Assembly: GCA_030431945.1 (NCBI GenBank)
Contig: JAUIIF010000129.1
Span: forward strand, 1-9,561
Source: Bacteroidia bacterium
Lineage (GTDB): Bacteria; Bacteroidota; Bacteroidia; Chitinophagales; Saprospiraceae
DNA: 9,561 nucleotides
Reading direction: 5' to 3'
Within the stretch, counting starts at the first letter, position 1, and every line of letters starts with the position of its first letter. Shown one piece after another: positions 1 through 6,050 of the stretch. The notes beneath the pieces are model-generated. The model did no database searches. It was not told the DNA's origin and saw only the letters and a list, made by a program, of their open reading frames with translations. The translations under genes and the position numbers were made by a program.

Positions 1-101
1 TCAGCTTTGCCATTGCCCGTAACGAAGCTTACGCTGCCGATGAGGAAGTGCTGAGTGCCGGAGACACCCTGGCGATTATTCCACCCGTGAGCGGTGGCTG
101 A
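1..101 (+). CDS. moaD: MoaD, molybdopterin synthase sulfur-carrier subunit (3' end only)
   Basis: Only the last 32 codons are inside the window; the gene begins upstream. The visible C-terminus reads ...GDTLAIIPPVSGG and stops at 99-101. The hydrophobic strand, Pro-Pro-Val and terminal Gly-Gly are the hallmark of MoaD/ThiS ubiquitin-like sulfur carriers. In MoaD the last glycine is adenylated by MoeB and turned into a thiocarboxylate, which donates sulfur to precursor Z (cPMP) in the active site of MoaE. A moaE gene follows 84 bp downstream on the same strand, which favours MoaD over ThiS. The identity therefore comes from the tail and the neighbour, not from a full-length comparison. Confidence 0.85.
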   Translation, partial: SFAIARNEAYAADEEVLSAGDTLAIIPPVSGG

Positions 102-185
102 TGCTTCGCGTGCCCTGCGCTGAAAAACCGTAAATGGTCCATACCCTGTCACCGTGATGCCCTGCACCCGTAAACTGCCAACCCA

Positions 186-602
186 ATGAACCCCATCCTG
201 CTTTCCGACCAACCGCTCAGTATCGACGCCTGTTACGCTGCCGTCCAGGATCCTGCCTGCGGTGGTATCTGCCTCTTCGTCGGGACGATTCGCAACCACA
301 ATAAGGGCAAGACGGTCACCCACCTGGATTTTGAAAGTTACGCGCCGATGGCGCGGAAGGAAATGCAACGCATTGCCGATGCAGCGCAGGTAAATCACGG
401 ACTGCACACCGTTTGCCTGCACCACCGGGTCGGCCAACTGGAAATTGGCGACATTGCCGTCATCATTGCCGTCAGCAGCCACCACCGGGCTGCGGCCTTT
501 GCCGGTTGCGAGGAGGTGATTGATGAGTTGAAGCAGCACGTCCCGATCTGGAAAAAGGAATTTCTGGAGGACGGAAGTTACTGGGTAAATGCCCGGCCCT
601 GA
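186..602 (+). CDS. moaE: MoaE, molybdopterin synthase catalytic subunit
   Basis: This 138-residue protein has the length and motif order of MoaE, the large subunit of molybdopterin synthase, which inserts two sulfurs from MoaD thiocarboxylate into cPMP in the cytoplasm. Visible motifs are FVGTIRNHNKG (residues 31-41, with the conserved Arg36), SYAPMA (51-56), HHRVGQLEIGD (79-89), HHRAAAF (99-105) and KQHVPIWKKE (116-125). Lys116 and Lys123 are seven residues apart and match the two active-site lysines of E. coli MoaE (Lys119 and Lys126), so the enzyme looks intact. The ATG at 186 places the N-terminal strand as in the family. No Shine-Dalgarno sequence precedes it, as is usual in Bacteroidota. 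It lies 84 bp after moaD and is probably co-transcribed with it. Confidence 0.96.
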   Translation: MNPILLSDQPLSIDACYAAVQDPACGGICLFVGTIRNHNKGKTVTHLDFESYAPMARKEMQRIADAAQVNHGLHTVCLHHRVGQLEIGDIAVIIAVSSHHRAAAFAGCEEVIDELKQHVPIWKKEFLEDGSYWVNARP

Positions 603-666
603 TGGCCGGCGAGGGTAGGGCGTAGCTCTTGCCCGGTGGTGGCCGGGCAGGCTGCCTCAGGCAGCC
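592..666. terminator. Cluster of GC-rich hairpins between convergent genes
   Basis: Three short perfect stems sit where moaE and the moeB-like gene converge: CCGGCC/GGCCGG (593-598 with 604-609), TGCCCGG/CCGGGCA (630-636 with 643-649) and GGCTGCC/GGCAGCC (650-656 with 660-666). The last has as its loop the TCA that is the minus-strand stop codon, and CCGTTTT follows it on the plus strand. Position and stacking suggest a two-way terminator. The T-tract is short, so this is only a candidate. Confidence 0.35.
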
Positions 667-1697
667 CCGTTTTCCAGGCGAACCAAGCCGCCGGCCAGGC
701 TTACGGCCCCTAGTTCCGCATCGTGTTTACGAAGTTGCGCGGCGAGCATCAGGCTCAGTTTGCCGGAGTTGCAATAAATCAGGTAGCGGCCACCGGCTTG
801 CATGTGTTGCAGGCACTGACCGAAGGGGTTACGCTTGGTCAGGCGGATCACGCCGGGGGGCAGCGTAGGCTCACGTTGCTCGTCGAGCATACTGAAAACA
901 CCGTCGTAGGCGGGAAAATCGGCAAACGTAGCGGCCGTTTCCAGCTCTGCCCGTCCGGGGCGGGCAGAGGTCCAGGGCGGCGTGACCGCCTTGGTGTACT
1001 GCTTGCGCAACAGCATCCGGTGTTGGGTATTGTCGAGGGCGTTGTAGGTCAGCAGTTTACGGATTGGGGGCTCGCCGATACCGAGCAGGTAGCAGAGCGC
1101 GGCGTTGACCTGGAGCATGGCCACCAGGCCCACAGCTGTCGGCAGCACCCCGACGGTGGCACAGTCGGGCAGGGTAGGGTCGGGGGCCGGGAAAGCGTCC
1201 CGCAGGTGCAAGTCGTCCAGGTTTTCATTGGGGAAGAGGGCCAGGTAGCCCTCGTACTTATGGACGGCCCCGTAGACCAGCGGGATGCTCAACAGGTGGC
1301 AGGCATCGCTTACCAGGTGCTTCGTCGCGGCGTGATCCGTACATTCCACCACCAGATCGGCCGCCGCGATCAGCTTACGGGCATTTTTTCCGTCGAGGTA
1401 GCTTTCGTGGGCGCGGACGCTGGTGCCGGGGTTGAGTTGACGGCAATGCTCGGCCAGCAGCACCGCCTTGTTCCGGTGGGCGCCGGTGGCAAAGAAAACC
1501 TGGCGGTGCAGGTTACTTTCTTCGGGCTGGTCCCCATCCACCAGGGTCAGGGTGCCGATGCCCGCCCCGGTCAGGTAGGCGGCTACGGGGCCGCCCAGTC
1601 CGCCACAACCAACGACCAGTACGTGGGATCGCTGCAATATTTCTTGGCCGGCTTCGCCGATTTCGGGCAGGACGGTTTGGCGTTGGTAACGGGACAT
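657..1697 (-). CDS. MoeB/ThiF-family adenylyltransferase with C-terminal rhodanese domain
   Basis: This 346-residue protein starts MSRYQRQTVLPEIGEAGQ, the typical MoeB/HesA/ThiF opening. Residues 1 to about 240 form the E1-like ATP-binding domain: GCGGLGG loop (30-36), DGD (54-56), SNLHRQ (61-66), Lys77, and CTD (119-121) with the Mg/ATP aspartate. Cys179 (DCATVGVLP) aligns with E. coli MoeB Cys187. Residues from about 255 to 346 form a rhodanese-like domain with the candidate sulfur-carrying Cys309 in CNSGKLS. The expected role is to adenylate the MoaD C-terminus and help thiolate it, as in MOCS3/Uba4 fusions; moaD-moaE are next door, convergent. Two oddities: there is no CxxC pair, so the family's structural zinc site is absent, and the rhodanese loop has Leu where CxxGxRS-type loops have Arg. 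A role in thiamine (ThiF) or another sulfur-carrier pathway cannot be excluded. Confidence 0.88.
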   Translation of the reverse strand: MSRYQRQTVLPEIGEAGQEILQRSHVLVVGCGGLGGPVAAYLTGAGIGTLTLVDGDQPEESNLHRQVFFATGAHRNKAVLLAEHCRQLNPGTSVRAHESYLDGKNARKLIAAADLVVECTDHAATKHLVSDACHLLSIPLVYGAVHKYEGYLALFPNENLDDLHLRDAFPAPDPTLPDCATVGVLPTAVGLVAMLQVNAALCYLLGIGEPPIRKLLTYNALDNTQHRMLLRKQYTKAVTPPWTSARPGRAELETAATFADFPAYDGVFSMLDEQREPTLPPGVIRLTKRNPFGQCLQHMQAGGRYLIYCNSGKLSLMLAAQLRKHDAELGAVSLAGGLVRLENGAA

Positions 1698-1766
1698 AGT
1701 GGGCAGGAAAGATTAAGCAGGCGGCTCGCCGGCGCCAAAACGCTGCACGAAACACCAGTATATTCG

Positions 1767-1774
1767 CAAAAATA
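1767..1774 (-). promoter_or_regulatory. Candidate -7 box for the moeB-like gene
   Basis: On the minus strand this reads TATTTTTG, a full match to the Bacteroidota -7 consensus TAnnTTTG. It lies about 70 nt before the minus-strand ATG at 1697, giving a leader of roughly 60 nt. I do not see a well-spaced TTG -33 element, so confidence is moderate. Confidence 0.4.
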
Positions 1775-1794
1775 ACGCCAAAGAACCCTGCTGG

Positions 1795-1827
1795 TTGTGA
1801 CCGTCACGGCCCCCTTACCTTTCTTTG
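1795..1827 (+). promoter_or_regulatory. Candidate pgi promoter with overlapping palindrome
   Basis: TTG at 1795-1797 can serve as the -33 element, and the run TACCTTTCTTTG (1816-1827) contains -7-like boxes close to TAnnTTTG. GTGACCGTCAC (1797-1807) is a perfect palindrome around a central C and sits between them, where an operator would. The predicted start of transcription is a few bases after 1827, which gives pgi a leader of about 110 nt. The same arrangement recurs at 5949-5986 before the cytochrome c gene. Confidence 0.5.
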
Positions 1828-1845
1828 CACCTGCGGCCGCGCCCG
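1815..1845 (+). repeat. Promoter-leader repeat, copy A (upstream of pgi)
   Basis: This 31-nt segment matches 5974-6005 in 30 of 32 aligned columns (one substitution, one indel). The 3' part, GCACCTGCGGCCGCGCCCG (1827-1845), also occurs exactly on the minus strand at 5908-5926. It holds the 8-bp palindrome GCGGCCGC and would form the first bases of the pgi transcript. It ends 98 nt before the pgi ATG. The function is unknown. Confidence 0.8.
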
Positions 1846-1943
1846 AATCCCCGGAAAATAACCAACTTTACGGCCGGAACGTACTTAACTTTGCCCTTAA
1901 GATATGTACGGACCTACTAACTGATCATCAGACTTACCTCCCC

Positions 1944-3593
1944 ATGCTCCCAACTATAGACCCGACCAAGACACTCGCCTGGAAAGAATTGGAAATGCAC
2001 GCCCACGAAATGGAGGGGCGGCACATGAAAGATCTTTTTGCCCAGGACCCTGACCGGTTCAGTAACCTCAGCCAGACGCTCGAAGACATTTTGCTGGATT
2101 ACTCCAAAAACATCATCACCCAGGAGACCCTCGACATCCTCTACCGCCTGGCGGAAGACTGCGGCGTAAAGGAAGCGACGGAGCAGATGTTTACCGGGGA
2201 GACGATCAACGGAACGGAAGGCCGGGCAGTACTGCACGTTGCCCTCCGCAACCGGGGCAAGGGTAAAATCATGGTGGACGGAGAAGACGTAATGCCGGAA
2301 GTACGCCACGTACTGGAGCGGATGAAGGACTTTTGCGAAAGGGTCATCAGCGGTGCCCACACCGGCCGCACGGGCAAAAAGCTCACCCAGGTGGTCAACA
2401 TCGGTATCGGTGGTTCCGATCTCGGCCCGGTCATGGTGACGGAATCGCTGAAACCCTACTGGATCGACGGCCGGGAAGTTTACTTTGTCTCCAACATCGA
2501 CGGGACGCACCTGGCAGAAGTCCTCAAAAAAGTAGATCCGGAGACGACCTTATTCCTGATTGCGTCTAAAACATTCACGACCCAGGAAACGATGACGAAC
2601 GCGCGCTCCGCGCGCCAGTGGTTTTTCGATCACGGCGGCAGCGAAGCGGACGTGGCCAAGCATTTTGCCGCCCTGAGCACCAACATCGAAGGCGTCAAGG
2701 ACTTCGGCATCGATGAAGCCAATATTTTTGGCTTCTGGGACTGGGTCGGCGGCCGGTATTCCCTTTCCTCAGCCATCGGGCTCAGCATTGCCCTGACGGT
2801 CGGCTTCGATAACTTTGCCGGCTTGCTGGACGGCATGTACGCCATGGACGAGCACTTCCGCCACGCACCTACGGAGGAAAACCTGCCGACCAAGCTCGCG
2901 CTGATCGGGATCTGGTACACCAACTTCTTCGGGGCCGAAACCGAAGCCATCCTGCCCTATGATCAGTACCTGCACCGTTTTCCGGCCTACTTCCAGCAGG
3001 GCAATATGGAATCGAACGGTAAGAGTGTCGACCGCAACGGCCATCCGGTCGACTACGGAACCGGCCCCATTATCTGGGGGGAACCGGGGACCAACGGTCA
3101 GCATGCCTTTTACCAGCTGATTCACCAGGGCACCCGCCTGATTCCGTGTGATTTTATTGCCCCGGCCATTTCGCACAACCCGCTGGGGGAACACCACGCC
3201 ATTTTGCTGAGCAACTTCTTTGCCCAGACGGAAGCCCTGATGAACGGAAAGACCGCCGCCCAGGTAACCGCAGAGCTACGGGCCGCCGGAAAATCGGCGG
3301 CGGAGATTGCCGAATTGGTTCCCTTCAAAGTCTTTGACGGCAACCGGCCCACCAATTCCATCCTGGTGAAGAAAATCACGCCCTACGTACTGGGCCAACT
3401 GATTGCCCTGTACGAGCACAAGATTTTTGTCCAGGGGGTCATCTGGAATATTTATTCCTTTGACCAGTGGGGCGTCGAGCTGGGTAAGCAACTGGCTAAG
3501 GCTATTCTGCCGGAACTGGCCGGTGAGGCCACGGTGCAGAGCCATGACTCCAGCACCAACGGTTTGATTAATGCTTATAAGGCCTGGCGGTAG
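1944..3593 (+). CDS. pgi: Glucose-6-phosphate isomerase
   Basis: The product interconverts glucose 6-phosphate and fructose 6-phosphate in glycolysis and gluconeogenesis (cytoplasm). From the ATG at 1944 (MLPTIDPTKT...) it has 549 residues, the same length as E. coli Pgi. Visible motifs are GIGGSDLGP (154-162, phosphate binding), DWVGGRYSLSSAIGLS (266-281, with Arg271), QQGNMESNGKSV (catalytic Glu356), GTNGQHAFYQ (His387) and FDQWGVELGKQ (Lys515). These correspond to E. coli Arg/Glu355/His/Lys active-site residues, so it should be active. The frame stays open upstream to a GTG at 1797, but those 49 codons cover the promoter and leader and have no family counterpart. It is apparently transcribed alone, divergent from the moeB-like gene. 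Confidence 0.97.
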   Translation: MLPTIDPTKTLAWKELEMHAHEMEGRHMKDLFAQDPDRFSNLSQTLEDILLDYSKNIITQETLDILYRLAEDCGVKEATEQMFTGETINGTEGRAVLHVALRNRGKGKIMVDGEDVMPEVRHVLERMKDFCERVISGAHTGRTGKKLTQVVNIGIGGSDLGPVMVTESLKPYWIDGREVYFVSNIDGTHLAEVLKKVDPETTLFLIASKTFTTQETMTNARSARQWFFDHGGSEADVAKHFAALSTNIEGVKDFGIDEANIFGFWDWVGGRYSLSSAIGLSIALTVGFDNFAGLLDGMYAMDEHFRHAPTEENLPTKLALIGIWYTNFFGAETEAILPYDQYLHRFPAYFQQGNMESNGKSVDRNGHPVDYGTGPIIWGEPGTNGQHAFYQLIHQGTRLIPCDFIAPAISHNPLGEHHAILLSNFFAQTEALMNGKTAAQVTAELRAAGKSAAEIAELVPFKVFDGNRPTNSILVKKITPYVLGQLIALYEHKIFVQGVIWNIYSFDQWGVELGKQLAKAILPELAGEATVQSHDSSTNGLINAYKAWR

Positions 3594-3621
3594 GTTGGTA
3601 GCGTAACCAACACTACCTTTG
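3594..3621 (+). promoter_or_regulatory. fabI promoter with overlapping inverted repeat
   Basis: TACCTTTG (3614-3621) is an exact TAnnTTTG -7 box, and TTG at 3595-3597 lies 16 nt upstream as a -33 element. A 6-bp inverted repeat, GTTGGT (3594-3599) with ACCAAC (3606-3611), spans the -33 element and spacer and begins at the last base of the pgi stop codon. It may be an operator for fabI or a weak hairpin ending the pgi transcript. The predicted fabI leader is about 40 nt and AT-rich near the start codon. Confidence 0.6.
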
Positions 3622-3666
3622 CCCCCTGACACACTACATTACTTACACGATTTTAATACTAAATCT

Positions 3667-4467
3667 ATGGCTATCCAACTACTCGCCGGCAAACGCGGAG
3701 TTATTTTCGGGGCCCTGGACGATCAGTCCATCGCCTGGAAAATTGCTGAAGTCTGCCACGAGATGGGCGCTAAATTTACCCTCACGAATGCTCCGGTTGC
3801 CCTCCGTATGGGTACCCTGCAGGAGCTCGCGGACAAGGTAGGCGCTGAAATTATTCCCGCTGATGCCACGAGCATTGAAGACATGGAAAATCTCTTCCAG
3901 CAGAGCGAGGAAATTCTGGGGGGCAAGCTGGATTTTGTCTGCCATGCCATCGGCATGAGCATCAACGTACGTAAGAAAAAGCCGTACACGGACCTGAACC
4001 ACGAGTGGATGAAGAAGACCTTCGACATCAGTGCCATCAGCTTCCACAAGATGTGCCAGGTACTGTACAAGGGCGACCACATGGCCGATTGGGGCAGCAT
4101 CCTGGGCCTTACCTATATTGCGGCCCAACGGACCTTCCCGGATTACGGTGAAATGGCCGAAAGCAAGGCGCTGCTGGAAAGCTTCGCCCGCAGCTTCGGC
4201 TATCACTTCGGGGAAAAGAATAAAGTCCGTGTAAACACCGTCAGCCAGTCACCGACGATGACCACCGCCGGCAAGGGCATCCAGGGCTTCATGGAGTTCT
4301 TCGGGTACGGCGACAACATGAGCCCCCTGGGTAATGCCCCCGCTGAAGATTGCGCCAATTACTGCGCGACGCTTTTCAGTGACCTTACCCGCTACGTCAC
4401 GATGCAGAACCTGTACCACGACGGCGGCTTCTCTACGATGGGAATGAATCCAAAACTGATCCAGTAA
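3667..4467 (+). CDS. fabI: Enoyl-[acyl-carrier-protein] reductase (FabI, NADH)
   Basis: A 266-residue member of the short-chain dehydrogenase superfamily that reduces trans-2-enoyl-ACP in the last step of each fatty-acid elongation cycle. Evidence: the N-terminal nucleotide-binding segment GKRGVIFGALDDQSIAWK (8-25), TNAPVALRMG (40-49), HAIGMS (93-98), the FabI-type LTYIAAQRTFPDY with Tyr150 and catalytic Tyr160, and Lys167 completing Y-x6-K, followed by TVSQSPTMTTAGKGI (191-205) and SPLGNAPAEDCANY. The pattern matches Bacteroidota FabI closely. The ATG at 3667 is preferred over the open frame back to 3619 because those 16 codons overlap the promoter and precede the family's start. The gene has its own promoter and a strong terminator, so it is probably monocistronic. 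FabI is the target of triclosan-type inhibitors; whether this one is sensitive cannot be read here. Confidence 0.97.
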   Translation: MAIQLLAGKRGVIFGALDDQSIAWKIAEVCHEMGAKFTLTNAPVALRMGTLQELADKVGAEIIPADATSIEDMENLFQQSEEILGGKLDFVCHAIGMSINVRKKKPYTDLNHEWMKKTFDISAISFHKMCQVLYKGDHMADWGSILGLTYIAAQRTFPDYGEMAESKALLESFARSFGYHFGEKNKVRVNTVSQSPTMTTAGKGIQGFMEFFGYGDNMSPLGNAPAEDCANYCATLFSDLTRYVTMQNLYHDGGFSTMGMNPKLIQ

Positions 4468-4479
4468 TCCTGCCACCTG

Positions 4480-4519
4480 ACCGGAACCTGAAGCCCCCCG
4501 CTTCAGGTTCCGGTGTTTT
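4480..4519 (+). terminator. Strong intrinsic terminator after fabI
   Basis: A 14-bp perfect stem, CCGGAACCTGAAGC (4481-4494) with GCTTCAGGTTCCGG (4500-4513), encloses a five-C loop; one more A-T pair at 4480/4514 extends it. G then TTTT follows at 4515-4519. The stem starts 13 nt after the fabI stop. The next gene's ATG is only 13 nt after the T-tract. Confidence 0.9.
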
Positions 4520-4531
4520 CAGCCACCGGTA

Positions 4532-5173
4532 ATGCAAGTTTATCAGCTGGTTCTGATCCTGATCCTGGTGGGTGGCTGTACCGCCGCTGAGCCACCACCC
4601 CCTCCGCATTACCTGTTCTATTTACACGGCTTCTGGCTGGAAGCGCATACGCCGGAAGAGCTGCACCCGCAGTACGGTCGGTACCGGTACGCAGAACAGC
4701 TGGACAACTTCCGGGCGGCGGGCCTCACGGTAATCAGCGAACAACGGCCGCCCGGCACCAATGCCGCGCGGTACGCCCGGCGGGTGGCGGGCCGGGTAGA
4801 CAGCTTGCTGGCCGCAGGCGTACCGCCGGAAAACATTACCATCGCCGGTGCCTCCAAAGGCGGGTACATCGCGCAGTACGTTGCTACCTACCTCCGGAAT
4901 CCCGACCTCAAATTTGTCTTTATCGCCAGTTACCGGGACGAGGACCTGGAGACCCTTCCGGGCCTGGATTGGTGCGGTGCGGTACTGTCCATCTACGAAC
5001 AATCGGACAGGCTGGGCGTCGCCGCCGGTGCCCGCCACCGGGCATCTGCCTGCGCGGGTACCTATTTTCAGGAGGTGGTACTGGCTACGGGGCTGGGCCA
5101 CGGGTTCCTGTTTCAGCCATTACCAGCCTGGCAGGAGCCGCTCATCACTTTTGCTAAAGCGAAATTACCGTGA
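4532..5173 (+). CDS. Small alpha/beta-hydrolase, probable lipoprotein
   Basis: This 213-residue protein has a hydrophobic N-terminus ending LVGGC, where Cys16 is a possible lipidation site, followed by a Pro-rich linker (PPPPP, 21-25). The n-region MQVYQ lacks the usual Lys/Arg, so export is likely but not certain. The rest has alpha/beta-hydrolase landmarks in order: strand plus HG turn LFYLHGFW (28-35), nucleophile elbow GASKGG with Ser108, a strand ending YEQSDRLG with candidate acid Asp159, and GLGHGF with His190. The family includes esterases, lipases and peptidases; the substrate cannot be told. Fused or flanking catalytic domains are absent. The start lies just after the fabI terminator with no visible promoter between. 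The next gene starts 34 nt downstream and may share its transcript. Confidence 0.8.
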   Translation: MQVYQLVLILILVGGCTAAEPPPPPHYLFYLHGFWLEAHTPEELHPQYGRYRYAEQLDNFRAAGLTVISEQRPPGTNAARYARRVAGRVDSLLAAGVPPENITIAGASKGGYIAQYVATYLRNPDLKFVFIASYRDEDLETLPGLDWCGAVLSIYEQSDRLGVAAGARHRASACAGTYFQEVVLATGLGHGFLFQPLPAWQEPLITFAKAKLP

Positions 5174-5201
5174 AACAGAAAGGCTGTTTCTGCCGTTTTT
5201 T
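5172..5201 (+). terminator. Weak hairpin with T-tract at the hydrolase stop codon
   Basis: GAAACAG (5172-5178) pairs with CTGTTTC (5184-5190), and six T's follow at 5196-5201 after a 5-nt gap. The hairpin overlaps the hydrolase stop codon and ends just before the next gene's ATG at 5208. It could be a leaky terminator or attenuator inside a two-gene unit. Confidence 0.4.
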
Positions 5202-5207
5202 CCGCTG

Positions 5208-5879
5208 ATGAAAGTTCATTTATTACTACTGTTTTTACTGGGGCTGGGGCAGGTGAAAGCACAGTCGTTTGACGTCGCTGGCATCAGGACCCAGGACGAC
5301 AAAGCAGCTTTTTTCCGGGCCGTGCGCACCGCCCAACAGGAGTTGCCTGCCCGAACGGGCACGATCCTGCTCACCTACGGCTACGATTCCCCCGAGCACC
5401 GGGCGCACCAGGACAGCACGCAACGGCGGGACGCCCTGCTCCGGGAGGTAATCGAAGATTATCTGGACCGGCACGGCTTCCCGCAACAGGACGAAGCGCA
5501 GACGAGGCTGCACCGGGAGGCACAGGAAACGTTATGGCACCGCCTGCGCGCGGTTGGGGCATTGGATACCCTGGCCCGGGATTCCATTTTCCGGGAAGTG
5601 CGGCGGGAGTACGCCGCCGATGTTTTTACCTTTTCCTTCGCTCCGGTCGTAATGCAGGTGCTGGAGACGGAGCCGGATTTTACGAAACGGTGTGAGCTGA
5701 TTTCCCTGCTCCGTTTTGAATGGGAACAGGGGAATATCCCCCTCGTATCTCTGTTGTCTTATTTGCGCCACACTTATCAGGGCCTTCACGGGCAGGAGCT
5801 GAGTATTCCGACGGGTACTACTGAGCTGGAGCGCCTGCTGATGTACGCCCGTGAACTGTCCGGATGCTGGGGCACCTGA
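5208..5879 (+). CDS. Secreted protein of unknown function
   Basis: The ATG at 5208 begins a clear signal peptide, MKVHLLLLFLLGLGQVKAQS, with a charged n-region, a hydrophobic core and a likely cleavage near KAQ, giving a 223-residue precursor. The frame is open further upstream (from 4848), but that part overlaps the hydrolase gene in another frame and has no signal peptide, so it is rejected. I do not recognise the mature protein. It is rich in charged residues and looks mostly helical, with many Arg/Glu/Gln between about 25 and 140 and few cysteines (Cys near the RCELIS segment and in the final SGCWGT). No catalytic motif or membrane segment is visible after the signal. It lies 34 nt after the hydrolase gene, so a shared cell-envelope role is possible but unproven. 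Confidence 0.75.
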   Translation: MKVHLLLLFLLGLGQVKAQSFDVAGIRTQDDKAAFFRAVRTAQQELPARTGTILLTYGYDSPEHRAHQDSTQRRDALLREVIEDYLDRHGFPQQDEAQTRLHREAQETLWHRLRAVGALDTLARDSIFREVRREYAADVFTFSFAPVVMQVLETEPDFTKRCELISLLRFEWEQGNIPLVSLLSYLRHTYQGLHGQELSIPTGTTELERLLMYARELSGCWGT

Positions 5880-5902
5880 AAATAGCAGAAGCAAACGGCA
5901 CT

Positions 5903-5932
5903 TTTTCCGGGCGCGGCCGCAGGTGCGGAAAA
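5903..5932. terminator. Inverted repeat after the secreted-protein gene
   Basis: TTTTCCG (5903-5909) pairs with CGGAAAA (5926-5932), enclosing 16 nt that contain the palindrome GCGGCCGC. TTGTTTT follows on the plus strand. It begins 23 nt after the stop at 5879 and could end that transcript. It overlaps leader repeat copy B, so its main role may be different. Confidence 0.35.
5908..5926 (-). repeat. Leader repeat, copy B (inverted)
   Basis: On the minus strand this reads GCACCTGCGGCCGCGCCCG, identical over 19 nt to 1827-1845. Unlike copies A and C it faces left, into the 3' end of the secreted-protein gene, and no minus-strand gene follows. The bases upstream of it (minus strand ACAATTTTCC) are only a weak -7 match. 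Confidence 0.75.
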
Positions 5933-5948
5933 TTGTTTTAAGGCAAGA

Positions 5949-5986
5949 TTGCTGACGCGTCAACCTGGCCCGTTTACCTTACTTTG
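5949..5986 (+). promoter_or_regulatory. Candidate promoter of the cytochrome c gene with central palindrome
   Basis: TTG (5949-5951), the perfect palindrome TGACGCGTCA (5953-5962), GGCCC (5967-5971) and the run TACCTTACTTTG (5975-5986) repeat the order seen before pgi (TTG, TGAC/GTCA palindrome, GGCCC, TACCTTTCTTTG). The -7 box is TACTTTG or TTACTTTG. Transcription would begin near 5991, giving a leader of about 120 nt. Confidence 0.5.
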
Positions 5987-6005
5987 CATCCTGCGGCCGC
6001 GCCCG
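5974..6005 (+). repeat. Promoter-leader repeat, copy C (upstream of cytochrome c)
   Basis: Matches copy A (1815-1845) with one substitution and one extra T. CCTGCGGCCGCGCCCG (5990-6005) is exact in all three copies. It ends 109 nt before the downstream ATG, close to the 98 nt seen for pgi. Confidence 0.8.
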
Positions 6006-6050
6006 TTGCTATACCTTCCTGGCTTAGTGCTGTTCCACCTCACCACGGGT

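Noticed and set aside
101..133. Ten-codon frame from the ATG overlapping the moaD stop
   Set aside because: Too short and unrelated to any known part of the operon; probably chance.
723..1775. 350-codon open frame on the plus strand opposite the moeB-like gene
   Set aside because: It is the mirror of a real gene with clear family motifs on the minus strand. The translation has no recognisable domain and a low-complexity Gly/Gln/Val-rich look typical of antisense shadows in GC-rich DNA.
1797..1943. GTG-initiated 49-codon N-terminal extension of pgi
   Set aside because: It covers the candidate promoter and leader repeat, and starting at 1944 gives exactly the normal 549-residue Pgi.
4848..5207. 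Long upstream extension of the secreted-protein frame, overlapping the hydrolase gene
   Set aside because: The overlap is out of frame with a well-supported gene, and the ATG at 5208 begins a clean signal peptide.
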